Positions 24,787 through 32,897 of a DNA stretch of 64,000 nucleotides are shown here, piece by piece (the first letter of the stretch is position 1; each line of letters begins with the position of its first letter). The translations under genes were made by a program, and so were the position numbers. The notes beneath the pieces are model-generated. The model did no database searches. It saw only the letters and a list, made by a program, of their open reading frames with translations, and was not told where the DNA came from. Source of the DNA: DASYPQ01 sp036006425 (GTDB taxonomy: Bacteria; Planctomycetota; UBA1135; GCA-002686595); NCBI GenBank assembly GCA_036006425.1, contig DASYPQ010000003.1:186001-250000 (forward strand). The letters run 5' to 3'.

Positions 24787-26385
24787 CTAGCGCGAAAGCA
24801 GGCTCTCGATGCCCGCCTTGATCGCGAGCGAGACTTCGTGCTCCGCGATCGCGCGCAGGGCGGCCTTCTGCGCATCGGTGAGGTCGCTCTCCTTGAGCGC
24901 GCGGACCATCCGGAGGCGCACGAGGCAGTCGTGGGACTCCTGGATGCCCTGGATGAGCTCGTCCGTCGACTTCGCCGCGAGCTGCGCGTCGACGATGTCG
25001 ACCATGTCGCTCTCGATGTAGCCGAGTCCGGCGAGCGACTTCTGGAGCTGGGCGCTGATCTTCGTCGGGCCGCCGTGGATCCCGTGCTTCACGTGCTCCT
25101 CGCCGACCGGCTCGAGCTCCTTCTTGACGTCGCGCCGGCTCGCGAGCAGGTTCCGGCGCGCTTCCGGGTCGTGCGGCAGATCGTAGACCTCCTCGACGAG
25201 CGCGAAGTCGCACTCGCCGCGCGACGTCGGATGGACGTACTGCATCCCCTCCTGCGTGATCAGCGACCATTGGAAGCGCGTGTACGTGAAGGCGGCGGGC
25301 GCGTCCTTCGCAGTCGTGAGGAGGCTCCGTCCCGCGCCACTGTTCTGCGGCGGGAAGCGGCACAGGTCAAACAGCGTCGGCCCGATGTCGACGTTCTCGA
25401 CCCACGCGCCGACGCGTCGAGGCTCGAGCCCCGGCGACTTCACGATCAAGGGCACGTGGAGCAGCTCGATCGCCGCCTGGCTCCCGTGCGTCATCTGCAG
25501 CATGTTGACGAGCGTCGGCGGCTCGCCTCTCTCCATCGCGGTCCTGCGCGTGCCCTCAGGGAACTGCTCGCGCGTCCAGAGGCCCTCGCCGTGGTCCGCG
25601 GCGATCACGACCGCGGTCGCATCCCAGAGGCCGAGCTTCCTGTATTCCTCCAGGATCTCCCCGATGCGGTGGTCCGAGTACGCGACGTCGTCGTCGTACC
25701 CGCCGATCTCCGCCTCGATCTTCGCGAGGCTCGCGTCCTTCCCGACGAGGTGGAGCTTCTCGGAGACGCCGTCGTAGTACGCGCGGCGCTCGGCCGAGAT
25801 CGCACCCTTCTCCTTCCGGAACCGCCCCTGCGCGATCGGCTCGGGCCCGTAGTTCGATCCGTCCTCGCGCTTCACGTCGTCGTGCACCTCGTTCAGGTGC
25901 ACGAACGTGAACGTCCGTCCGTCCTTGTGCGCGCGCACCCAGTCGAGGATCGGCGCGTTGGATCCGTAGGGCACGAGCTCCCATTGGAACTCGTCGAAGC
26001 CGCGGTCGAACCTGCTATCCGGCGAGAGCAGGTTGTTGCAGATGAACGCGCCGGTCGCGAAGCCGTTCTTCTTGAAGACTTCGGCGATCGTCGCCTTGCC
26101 GTCGGGGATCCGCAGGACTTCCTCGGCCACGTACGAGCTCGTCATCATCGAGACCATGCTCGGGAGCGTCCACGTCGCCTGCGAGGCCGCGTGCTCGAAC
26201 AGGACGCCTTCCTTCGCGAGCGCGTCGATCACCGGCGACGTCGGCCGCGGATAGCCGTAGCAACCGAGGTGGTCCGCGCGCTGCGTGTCGATCACGACGA
26301 GCAGGACGTGCCGCGGGGGCGTGAGCTTCTCGCCGCCGCAGCTCGCCGCTGCGATCCACGCGAAGGCGAGCGCTGCGCGACGCAT
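24787..26385 (-). CDS. Sulfatase-like lipoprotein without the formylglycine residue
   Basis: This 532-residue protein has a lipoprotein signal (AASC, Cys16). The alkaline-phosphatase/sulfatase fold is clear from VLLVVIDTQRADHLGCYGY, IAADHGEGLW and VENVDIGPTLFDLC. The formylglycine motif C/S-x-P-x-R is replaced by TLPSM (residues 73-77). There is therefore no Cys or Ser to convert and no Arg. It may use Thr73 as the nucleophile, as phosphatase or phosphoethanolamine transferase relatives do. The last 150 residues are helical. It starts 7 nt after the fumarase stop, so the two genes are probably in one transcript. Confidence 0.85.
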   Translation of the reverse strand: MRRAALAFAWIAAASCGGEKLTPPRHVLLVVIDTQRADHLGCYGYPRPTSPVIDALAKEGVLFEHAASQATWTLPSMVSMMTSSYVAEEVLRIPDGKATIAEVFKKNGFATGAFICNNLLSPDSRFDRGFDEFQWELVPYGSNAPILDWVRAHKDGRTFTFVHLNEVHDDVKREDGSNYGPEPIAQGRFRKEKGAISAERRAYYDGVSEKLHLVGKDASLAKIEAEIGGYDDDVAYSDHRIGEILEEYRKLGLWDATAVVIAADHGEGLWTREQFPEGTRRTAMERGEPPTLVNMLQMTHGSQAAIELLHVPLIVKSPGLEPRRVGAWVENVDIGPTLFDLCRFPPQNSGAGRSLLTTAKDAPAAFTYTRFQWSLITQEGMQYVHPTSRGECDFALVEEVYDLPHDPEARRNLLASRRDVKKELEPVGEEHVKHGIHGGPTKISAQLQKSLAGLGYIESDMVDIVDAQLAAKSTDELIQGIQESHDCLVRLRMVRALKESDLTDAQKAALRAIAEHEVSLAIKAGIESLLSR

Positions 26386-26392
26386 CGCGCGC

Positions 26393-27802
26393 CTACGACC
26401 CGTCCGCGCTCGGCCCGATCATGTCCTCGGGCCGCACGACCGCGTCGAACTTGTCCGCCGTCAGCAGTCCGAGCGCGACGACCGCTTCGCGCAGCGTCGT
26501 CCCTTCCTTGTGCGCCTTCTTCGCGACCTTCGCCGCGTTGTCGTAGCCGATGTGGCGGTTCAGCGCCGTCACGAGCATCAGCGACTGCCGCATGAGCACG
26601 TCGATCCGGGCCTTGTCGATCTCCAGCCCGGCGACGCAGTTCTCGCGGAAGCTGTCGCACGCGTCGGCGAGCAGTCGGATCGAACCGAGCACGTTGTGCA
26701 CGATCACGGGCTTGTACACGTTCAGCTCGAAGTTGCCCTGGCTCCCGGCGAACGACACCGCCGCGTCGTTGCCGAACACCTGCGCGCACACCATCGTCAT
26801 CGCCTCGCACTGCGTCGGGTTCACCTTGCCCGGCATGATCGAGCTCCCGGGCTCGTTCTCGGGCAGCCTCATCTCGCCGAGCCCGCAGCGCGGCCCCGAT
26901 CCGAGCCAGCGGACGTCGTTCGCGATCTTCAGGAGCGCGACGGCGGTTGCCTTCAGCGCGCCCGAGAGGAACACGAGCGCGTCGTGCGCCGCGAGCGCGG
27001 AGAACTTGTTCGGCGCGCTGACGAACGCGAGGTTCGTCTCGTCGGCGATCTTCTGCGCCACGACTTCGGCGAACCGCGGGTGCGAGTTGAGACCCGTTCC
27101 GACGGCGGTCCCGCCGAGAGCGAGCTCGAAGACGCCCGGAAGCGTCGCGCGGACGGCGCGCCGCGCGTCCTTCACCTGCTGCACCCAGCCCGAGACCTCC
27201 TGACCGACCGTCAGCGGCGTCGCGTCCATCAGGTGCGTACGGCCGATCTTGACGACCTTCTTCCAGGCCTTCGCCTTCTTGTCGAGCGCGAGCTCGAGGC
27301 TCTCGAGCGCCGGCAGGAGACGGTGCAGCACCTCGTCCGCCGCCGCGACGTGCATCGCGGTCGGAAAGGCGTCGTTCGACGACTGCGAGCGGTTCACGTG
27401 GTCGTTGGGATGGATCGGCTTCTTCGAGCCGAGCGCGCCGCCGAGCAGCTGGATCGCGCGGTTCGCGACGACCTCGTTCGCGTTCATGTTCGTCTGCGTG
27501 CCCGAACCGGTCTGCCACACGACGAGCGGGAAGTGGTCGTCGTGCTTTCCCGCGATCACCTCGTCGCATGCCTGCAACAGCGCCTTCTGCTGCTTCTTGT
27601 CGAGCATCGAGAGCTCGTCGAGGTCGGCGTTCGCGAGCGCGGAGCACTTCTTGACGATCCCGAGCGCCCGGATCATCGGCCGCGTGAACGTCTGCCCGCC
27701 GATCTTGAAGTTCTGGAGCGAACGCTGCGTCTGCGCGCCCCAGAGTCGATCGTCGGGCACTTCGATGGGGCCGAAGGAGTCGGTCTCCGTGCGGGTCTTC
27801 AT
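26393..27802 (-). CDS. fumC: Class II fumarate hydratase
   Basis: This 469-residue protein starts at ATG 27802; the frame extends 12 codons upstream without a ribosome-binding site. It interconverts fumarate and malate in the TCA cycle. Family signatures are present: QTGSGTQTNMNANEV, HVNRSQSSNDAFPTAMH, GRTHLMDATPLTVGQ, GGTAVGTGLN and the superfamily signature GSSIMPGKVNPTQCE. Length is normal for FumC. It follows the malate dehydrogenase gene at 58 nt, giving a TCA-cycle gene run on the minus strand. Confidence 0.95.
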   Translation of the reverse strand: MKTRTETDSFGPIEVPDDRLWGAQTQRSLQNFKIGGQTFTRPMIRALGIVKKCSALANADLDELSMLDKKQQKALLQACDEVIAGKHDDHFPLVVWQTGSGTQTNMNANEVVANRAIQLLGGALGSKKPIHPNDHVNRSQSSNDAFPTAMHVAAADEVLHRLLPALESLELALDKKAKAWKKVVKIGRTHLMDATPLTVGQEVSGWVQQVKDARRAVRATLPGVFELALGGTAVGTGLNSHPRFAEVVAQKIADETNLAFVSAPNKFSALAAHDALVFLSGALKATAVALLKIANDVRWLGSGPRCGLGEMRLPENEPGSSIMPGKVNPTQCEAMTMVCAQVFGNDAAVSFAGSQGNFELNVYKPVIVHNVLGSIRLLADACDSFRENCVAGLEIDKARIDVLMRQSLMLVTALNRHIGYDNAAKVAKKAHKEGTTLREAVVALGLLTADKFDAVVRPEDMIGPSADGS

Positions 27803-27860
27803 GGAGTGAAGGATGGGAAACAGCAGAGTCGCCTGCAACCGCCGGCGCGGCGCGCGTTCC

Positions 27861-28814
27861 TCACAAGAGCTTCAGGTCCCTCAGGATCTGCACGTCCGCC
27901 TGGATCGCTCCCGCGGTTTTCTGCATCTGGATGCGCGACTCGTTGTCGAGCGGCACTTCGACGATGCGCTCCACGCCTTCCCGGCCGAGGATCGCGGGCA
28001 CGCCCATGTAGATGCCTTCGAACCCGTACTGCCCGTTCAGGAAGCACGCGCTCGGCAGCATCCGTTTCTCGTCGCGCAGAATCGACGCCGCCATCGCGAC
28101 GGACGCGCTCGCCGGCGCGTACCAGGCGCTGCCGGTCTTCAGGAGGTTCACGATCTCCGCGCCGCCGTTCTTCGTCCGCGTCGCCATCGCGTCGATCTCG
28201 TCCTTCTTCACGAGATCGCCGAGCTTCACGCCGTTCACCGTGCAGTACGCCGGCATCGGCACCATCGAATCGCCGTGCGCGCCGAGGACCATCGCGTCGA
28301 CGTCCTTCACCGACGCCTTCGTGGCTTCCGCGATGAACCACGAGAACCGCGCCGAATCGAGCACGCCCGCCATCCCGACGACGCGTTTGCCGGGGAAGCC
28401 CGACTTCGCGCGGAACAAGTGCACCATCGAGTCGAGCGGGTTCGTGACGACGATCACGATCGCGTCGGGCGAGCCGTTCCGGACGTACTCGGCGACCGAG
28501 ATGATGATCTTCGCGTTCGTCGCGAGGAGGTCCGACCGGCTCATGCCGGGCTTGCGCGGGAGGCCGGCGGTCATGATCACGACGTCGGAGCCCCAGGTCG
28601 CCTTCGCGTCGTTCGTGCCGACGATGCGGGACCCCAATCCCTCGACGGCGGCCGACTGGTTCATGTCGAGCGCGATCCCCTGCGGGCGCCCTTCGAGCAC
28701 GTCGATGAGCACGATTTCGCTCGCGAGCTCCTTGAGCGCGCAAAGGTGCGCGCACGTCGAGCCGACGTAGCCGGCGCCGACGACGGTGATCTTCCGCTGT
28801 GCGATGGCAGTCAT
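27861..28814 (-). CDS. mdh: Malate dehydrogenase (LDH-like type)
   Basis: This 317-residue protein oxidises malate to oxaloacetate with NAD. The Rossmann motif is VVGAGYVGS, followed by the acidic residue ending strand 2 (IVLIDV), which favours NAD over NADP. Substrate and catalytic motifs are visible: GLPRKPGMSRSDL, TNPLDSM, GMAGVLDSARF and the catalytic His in LGAHGDSMVP. The Arg in GLPRKPG fits malate rather than lactate. It is preceded at 25 nt by the isocitrate dehydrogenase gene and followed by fumC. Confidence 0.94.
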   Translation of the reverse strand: MTAIAQRKITVVGAGYVGSTCAHLCALKELASEIVLIDVLEGRPQGIALDMNQSAAVEGLGSRIVGTNDAKATWGSDVVIMTAGLPRKPGMSRSDLLATNAKIIISVAEYVRNGSPDAIVIVVTNPLDSMVHLFRAKSGFPGKRVVGMAGVLDSARFSWFIAEATKASVKDVDAMVLGAHGDSMVPMPAYCTVNGVKLGDLVKKDEIDAMATRTKNGGAEIVNLLKTGSAWYAPASASVAMAASILRDEKRMLPSACFLNGQYGFEGIYMGVPAILGREGVERIVEVPLDNESRIQMQKTAGAIQADVQILRDLKLL

Positions 28815-28839
28815 GCGCGCCAGCGTACGACGGCGCGGA

Positions 28840-29949
28840 TCAGACTGCGACCGTCTCCATCGCGCGGACGACGGCTTGCCCCATCTCGCGCGTGCCGACC
28901 GCCGTCGGATCGTTCCGGTCGGCCTTCATGTCGTACGTGACGTGCTTGCCTTCGCGGATGACCTTCGCGATCGCGGCCTCGAGGCGATTCGCCGACTCGA
29001 TCTCGCCGAGGTGCTCGAGCATGAGCACGCCCGAGAGCAGCATCGCGGTCGGGTTGACCTTGTTCTGGCCTTTGTATTTCGGAGCCGAGCCGTGCGTCGC
29101 CTCGAAGATCGAGATGCCGCCGTCGCCGAGGTTCATCCCCGGCGCGATGCCGAGACCGCCGATCAGGCCGGCGCACAGGTCGGAGAGCACGTCGCCGTAC
29201 AGGTTCGGCAGGACGAGCACGTCGTACTCCTCCGGCTTCTGCACGAGCTGCATGCACATGTTGTCGACGATGCGGTCGTCGAAGGCGATCTTCGGGTAGC
29301 GCTCGGCCACCTTGCGTGCGGTCGCGAGGAAGAGGCCGTCGCTGTACTTCATGATGTTCGACTTGTGGACCGCGGTGACCTTCTTGCGCTTCTTGCGCAC
29401 CGCGTACTCGAAGGCCGCCTTCACGATCCGCTCCGTTCCGCTGACGCTGATCGGCTTGATCGAGATGCCCGAATCAGGACGGATCTTCGCGCCGGAGAGC
29501 TCCTGGATCTTCGCGATCAGGTCCTTCGTCTTCGGCTGCCCGATCTCGAACTCGATCCCCGCGTACAGGTCTTCCGTGTTCTCGCGGAAGATCACGAGGT
29601 CGATGCCGGTGTAGCGCGAGCGGACGCCGGGGTAGCTCTTGCACGGACGCACGCAGGCGTAGAGATCGAACTCCTTCCGCAGCGCGACGTTCACCGAGCG
29701 GAAGTTCTTGACGCCCGCGGGCGGGTTGACGGGCGTGGTGATCGGCGCCTTGATGCAGGTCTTCGTCGCGCGGATCGACGCGAGGACGTCGTCCGGGAGC
29801 GGGGTCCCGCGCGATTCCATGACGTCGACGCCGGCGTCGACTTCGTGCCAGGAGAAATCGACTCCGGTGGCGTCGAGGACGTCCTTGGTGACGGCGGCGA
29901 GCTCGGGGCCGGTGCCGTCGCCGCGGATGAGGGTGACTTCGTGTGTCAA
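28840..29949 (-). CDS. Isocitrate/isopropylmalate-type dehydrogenase, probably NAD-isocitrate dehydrogenase
   Basis: The product is 369 residues when started at TTG 29949; no ATG or GTG lies near the conserved start THEVTLIRGDGTGPE. The beta-decarboxylating dehydrogenase fold is shown by FRENTEDLYAGIE, AVHKSNIMKYSDGLF, the lysine region around it, DDRIVDNMCMQL, LPNLYGDVLSDL and ATHGSAPKYKGQ. Together with the adjacent mdh and fumC, a TCA-cycle NAD-dependent isocitrate dehydrogenase is the best reading. Isopropylmalate or homoisocitrate dehydrogenase cannot be excluded. The frame is open for 83 codons upstream, but that sequence lies in the palindromic repeat and is not protein-like. Confidence 0.88.
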   Translation of the reverse strand: MTHEVTLIRGDGTGPELAAVTKDVLDATGVDFSWHEVDAGVDVMESRGTPLPDDVLASIRATKTCIKAPITTPVNPPAGVKNFRSVNVALRKEFDLYACVRPCKSYPGVRSRYTGIDLVIFRENTEDLYAGIEFEIGQPKTKDLIAKIQELSGAKIRPDSGISIKPISVSGTERIVKAAFEYAVRKKRKKVTAVHKSNIMKYSDGLFLATARKVAERYPKIAFDDRIVDNMCMQLVQKPEEYDVLVLPNLYGDVLSDLCAGLIGGLGIAPGMNLGDGGISIFEATHGSAPKYKGQNKVNPTAMLLSGVLMLEHLGEIESANRLEAAIAKVIREGKHVTYDMKADRNDPTAVGTREMGQAVVRAMETVAV

Positions 29950-30016
29950 GGTCGGGGGCTTTCTGCGCGTAGCGGGGCTTCTTGGAGCCCACGAGTCTAC
30001 GCACCAGCAGCTACCT

Positions 30017-30248
30017 CGCAACTCGCAGTCAGGGATCCACTCCGACCAGGCCTCGGAGTTCGCACCTGCGGCGTACTCGCCGCAGGTGCGAACGCCGAGG
30101 AGCCGCCGGCGGGTATCCGCCGGCGGAATCGGTTGCGCGTTGCGCGGCGGCGGCTGTTGCGTCGCGGGGCACGAAACGCGCAGGCAGGCGCGACGCAACT
30201 CGCAGACGATTCCGCCGGCTGCGGAGCTGCGGCGGGTACGCCGCAGCT
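30017..30248. repeat. Composite palindromic repeat element (five inverted repeats, one direct repeat)
   Basis: This element fills the 324-bp gap between the dehydrogenase start and the HEAT gene stop. Hairpin 1 is perfect over 16 bp (30058-30073 with 30078-30093, loop TACT) and extends outward by CCTCGG/CCGAGG. Hairpin 2 is 10 bp (30103-30112 with 30117-30126). A 13-bp inverted repeat (30119-30131 with 30207-30219) encloses an 11-bp one (30156-30166 with 30189-30199). Hairpin 3 is 10 bp (30225-30234 with 30239-30248). CGCAACTCGCAG is directly repeated at 30017 and 30194. The layout resembles REP/BIME-type elements. Confidence 0.85.
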
Positions 30249-30273
30249 GCGCATCCGGCGGTCTTGGGAAGAC

Positions 30274-31539
30274 TCAGCCCTGGCCGGGGGTTTTCGTCAG
30301 GCCGCCTTCTTCCTCGATCTTCTTCCACCAGTCGCGCAGGGCTTTGACCTTTTTCGCGCGGTCGGTTTCGCTGCCCATCGGGTCGAAGCGGAGCTCCTTG
30401 TCTTTCCCGGTCAGCGTGCGGAGGGAGCCGAGGGCGGCTTCGCGCACGGCGGGCTCGACGTCCTCGAGGGCGTCGATGAGTGCCGGCACGGCGGTCGGGG
30501 CTTTCAGGTCGCCGATCACGCGCGCGGTCGCCATGCGGACGAAGACGTCGGTGTCCTTGAGCATCGGCAGGAGGTACGGGAGCGCTTCGGGGTCGCCGGC
30601 CTGGCCCATCTGATCGACGGCTTCCCAGCGCGTCGCGGCCTTCGGGCTCTGCAGGTCGGACACGAGAGAGGCCCAGCGCGAGGCGGTCGGCGCGGTCGCG
30701 GCGGAGGCCGGAGGCACCGGTGCGCGCGTCGCCTGCTCTTCCATCTGCGCGAGCCGGTCGGCGAGCGCGCGCGCGTCGTCCTCGCTCTTCGCGATCCGGT
30801 GCGAGATCTCGTCGGTGTGCTTGTCGATCTCCTGGCTCTTCGCGGCGTTCGCGTCGCGGAGCTCGTCGACCTTCGTCCCGAGCTGGATCCCGGCCTTGCG
30901 GAGGAGCTCGTTCTCCGAGCGCAGATCGTTGAGCGACTTCTCGAAGGCCTCGCGCTGCCCGCCGATCCCCTGCGTCATCCGCGCGTCGAGCGCGGCGATC
31001 GCTTCGCGGAGGTCGCCACCCGTCTTCTGGAGATCGCGGAGCGCGCCGTCCTGCGCGCGCAATTGCGCGGAGAGCTCGTTCTCGTGCTTGGCGAGCCCGC
31101 CGATCTCCTCGTCGAGGACTGCGACCGCGCCGGCGGCGAAGACGAGCGCGACGACGGCCACGATGATCGCAGCCGACCGGCGCGGCGGCGGAGGGGGCGG
31201 AACGACGACGACGGGCGACGCGAACGGCGGAGGCGTCTCGGCGACCGGGAGCGACGGGCTGCGCGCGGGAGCGGCAGTCGGGGCGTCGAGGATCGCTCCC
31301 ATGCGGTGCTGGACGTCAGGCTCCTCGGTGAGCGAGCCGATCGCCGAAGCGATCTCGGCCTGCAGGGCGACGCCGCCGGTCGTGCTCTCCTCCGCGTGCG
31401 GAGCCGAACCCTCGGCGTGCGTCATCGCGCGTTCGCAGGCGGCGCACACGACGCGCCCGCGCCGGAGGTAGGCGCGCCCCGCGTCGAGATCGGATTGAGG
31501 CACGGATTCGTTGCACAGGTCGCAGAAGTGGATGTCCAT
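30274..31539 (-). CDS. Membrane protein with zinc-finger-like N-terminus, coiled coil and HEAT repeats
   Basis: This 421-residue protein starts at ATG 31539. Residues 5-40 hold two CxxC pairs (FCDLCNES and VVCAACERA), a likely zinc site in the cytoplasm. After a Pro-rich linker, one transmembrane helix lies near residues 125-143 (AAIIVAVVALVFAAGAVAVL). A coiled coil of about 140 residues follows. The C-terminus carries PBS/HEAT-type repeats (SPKAATRWEAVDQMGQAGD, DTDVFVRMATARVIGDLKAP) and ends LRDWWKKIEEEGG. This last motif also occurs in the HEAT lipoprotein at 32180. A scaffolding or envelope-bridging role is inferred. Confidence 0.85.
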   Translation of the reverse strand: MDIHFCDLCNESVPQSDLDAGRAYLRRGRVVCAACERAMTHAEGSAPHAEESTTGGVALQAEIASAIGSLTEEPDVQHRMGAILDAPTAAPARSPSLPVAETPPPFASPVVVVPPPPPPRRSAAIIVAVVALVFAAGAVAVLDEEIGGLAKHENELSAQLRAQDGALRDLQKTGGDLREAIAALDARMTQGIGGQREAFEKSLNDLRSENELLRKAGIQLGTKVDELRDANAAKSQEIDKHTDEISHRIAKSEDDARALADRLAQMEEQATRAPVPPASAATAPTASRWASLVSDLQSPKAATRWEAVDQMGQAGDPEALPYLLPMLKDTDVFVRMATARVIGDLKAPTAVPALIDALEDVEPAVREAALGSLRTLTGKDKELRFDPMGSETDRAKKVKALRDWWKKIEEEGGLTKTPGQG

Positions 31540-31719
31540 GGCGTGCCTTCTTCTCGTTTGCCTGCGTGGGTTCGATTCGCGCCGGGAGCGTCGGGGTTCT
31601 TCGCGGAGTCGGGCTAGGCAAGGCGCGGACCGTCGTCACCGTCCGTCGGGGGCGGGGACGCGGGCAGGTTCACCTGCCTGTCGGGCTCCAGCGAGCCTAT
31701 TCTGTAGCCCGACCGAACC

Positions 31720-32154
31720 ATGGAACAAGGACACCCGCTTCCCGCGCCGGAATTGGCCCCGATCCTCGACGCCCTCGGCCTCGAGTTCCTGGCCGGGTTC
31801 CTGGAGGTCGAGCTCGTCCGGCACCCCGAGAACCTCGGCGCACTCGTCGAGCTGGGGCACGTCTACACGCGCGCGCGCCTCTTCGAGAAGGGTCTCGCGG
31901 TCGACCGGGAGCTCGTCCGGCGCTGTCCGGGGGATCCGACGGTGCACTACAACCTCGCGTGCTCGCTCGCGCTGACGGGCGAGACCGAGGACGCGTTGAT
32001 GGCGATCGAGCGGGCGATCGCGCTCGGTTACGACGACGCGGAGCATCTCCTCGGGGACGAGGACCTCGCGTCGATCCGCGGAGAAGCGCGCTTCCAGGCC
32101 TGCGTGCGCGCGCTCGAGCCGCTCGAGAAGCCGCCTCCGAAGGAGACGAGCTGA
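31720..32154 (+). CDS. Small TPR-repeat protein
   Basis: This 144-residue protein starts at ATG 31720. It contains two TPR-like helical pairs (ENLGALVELGHVYTRARLFEKG and PTVHYNLACSLALTGETEDALMAIERAIALGY), then a capping segment (LASIRGEARFQACVRALE). No signal peptide or membrane segment is present, so it is probably a cytosolic protein-interaction module. The divergent region 31540-31719 holds the inverted repeat GGCAGGT/ACCTGCC at 31663-31678 upstream of it. Confidence 0.8.
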   Translation: MEQGHPLPAPELAPILDALGLEFLAGFLEVELVRHPENLGALVELGHVYTRARLFEKGLAVDRELVRRCPGDPTVHYNLACSLALTGETEDALMAIERAIALGYDDAEHLLGDEDLASIRGEARFQACVRALEPLEKPPPKETS

Positions 32155-32179
32155 GGCGAAACGCCCCGAATCGTCGCCC

Positions 32180-32839
32180 CTAGTCGTCGATCGAGCTCTG
32201 CGGCGCCACCTTCGGCGGCGTGAGCAGCGGGTCCTTGCGGCGCGTGTCCCACCAGGCGTTCCAGCGCTGGATCGCCTGCTCGCGGGCCTGCGGATCGCCC
32301 TTCGGATCGAAGTCGAACTTCTCGTGCGTCGCCTCGAAGAGCGCCTGGGCGCAGAGCGCGCGCGTGATCGCGCGCTCGTCGCGGAGGCCGGAGATGAGCA
32401 CGGGGACCGCTTGCCAGTCGCCGAGGCGCAGGAGCGTGCGCGCGCGCTCGAGGCGGAGGTCGACGTTGTCGGGGCCGGTGAGATCGGGGACGGCGCGGAG
32501 GGACTCGACGAGGCGCGAATCGCGCGTCGCGCCGAGGGCGGCGAAGGCGGCGCCGGCGACGTCGGGTCGGGGATCGCGCGCGAGGGAGAGAAGCGTCGTG
32601 TAGCCGGGCTCGCCGACGCTCGCGAACCACTGGATCATCTCGACGCGCTCGGTGCCGTGGCTCCACGGCAGGCGCATCGCGCGGTCCTCGATCTGCGCGC
32701 GCAGCGCGGGCGACGGCTCGAGCCACGGGCCGGTCGGGACGGCGCGCGTGGAGCCCGTGGTGGTCGTGACGCAGGCGGTGGCGAGGACGAGGGCGACGCT
32801 CGCCGCGAGAATCCGCGAGGATCGAATCGAGTGGATCAT
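32180..32839 (-). CDS. HEAT-repeat lipoprotein
   Basis: This 219-residue protein has a lipoprotein signal (LATAC, Cys23). HEAT-like helices follow, such as VGEPGYTTLLSLARDPRPDVAGAAFAALGA and DWQAVPVLISGLRDERAI. The C-terminal motif RWNAWWDTRR resembles the ending of the 30274-31539 protein (LRDWWKK). It is convergent with the TPR gene and lies 58 nt downstream of the VWA gene, so it may be co-transcribed with it. The function is unknown; anchoring in an envelope complex is inferred. Confidence 0.82.
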   Translation of the reverse strand: MIHSIRSSRILAASVALVLATACVTTTTGSTRAVPTGPWLEPSPALRAQIEDRAMRLPWSHGTERVEMIQWFASVGEPGYTTLLSLARDPRPDVAGAAFAALGATRDSRLVESLRAVPDLTGPDNVDLRLERARTLLRLGDWQAVPVLISGLRDERAITRALCAQALFEATHEKFDFDPKGDPQAREQAIQRWNAWWDTRRKDPLLTPPKVAPQSSIDD

Positions 32840-32897
32840 GGCAGGTCTTTCGGCGCGGCAGCGCGATCGCTTGACGACCGTCTCGCCGGGCGGCGGG

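Noticed and set aside
28840..30198. Upstream extension of the isocitrate dehydrogenase to 30198
   Set aside because: The extra codons lie within the palindromic element and do not look like protein; TTG 29949 is adjacent to the conserved N-terminus.
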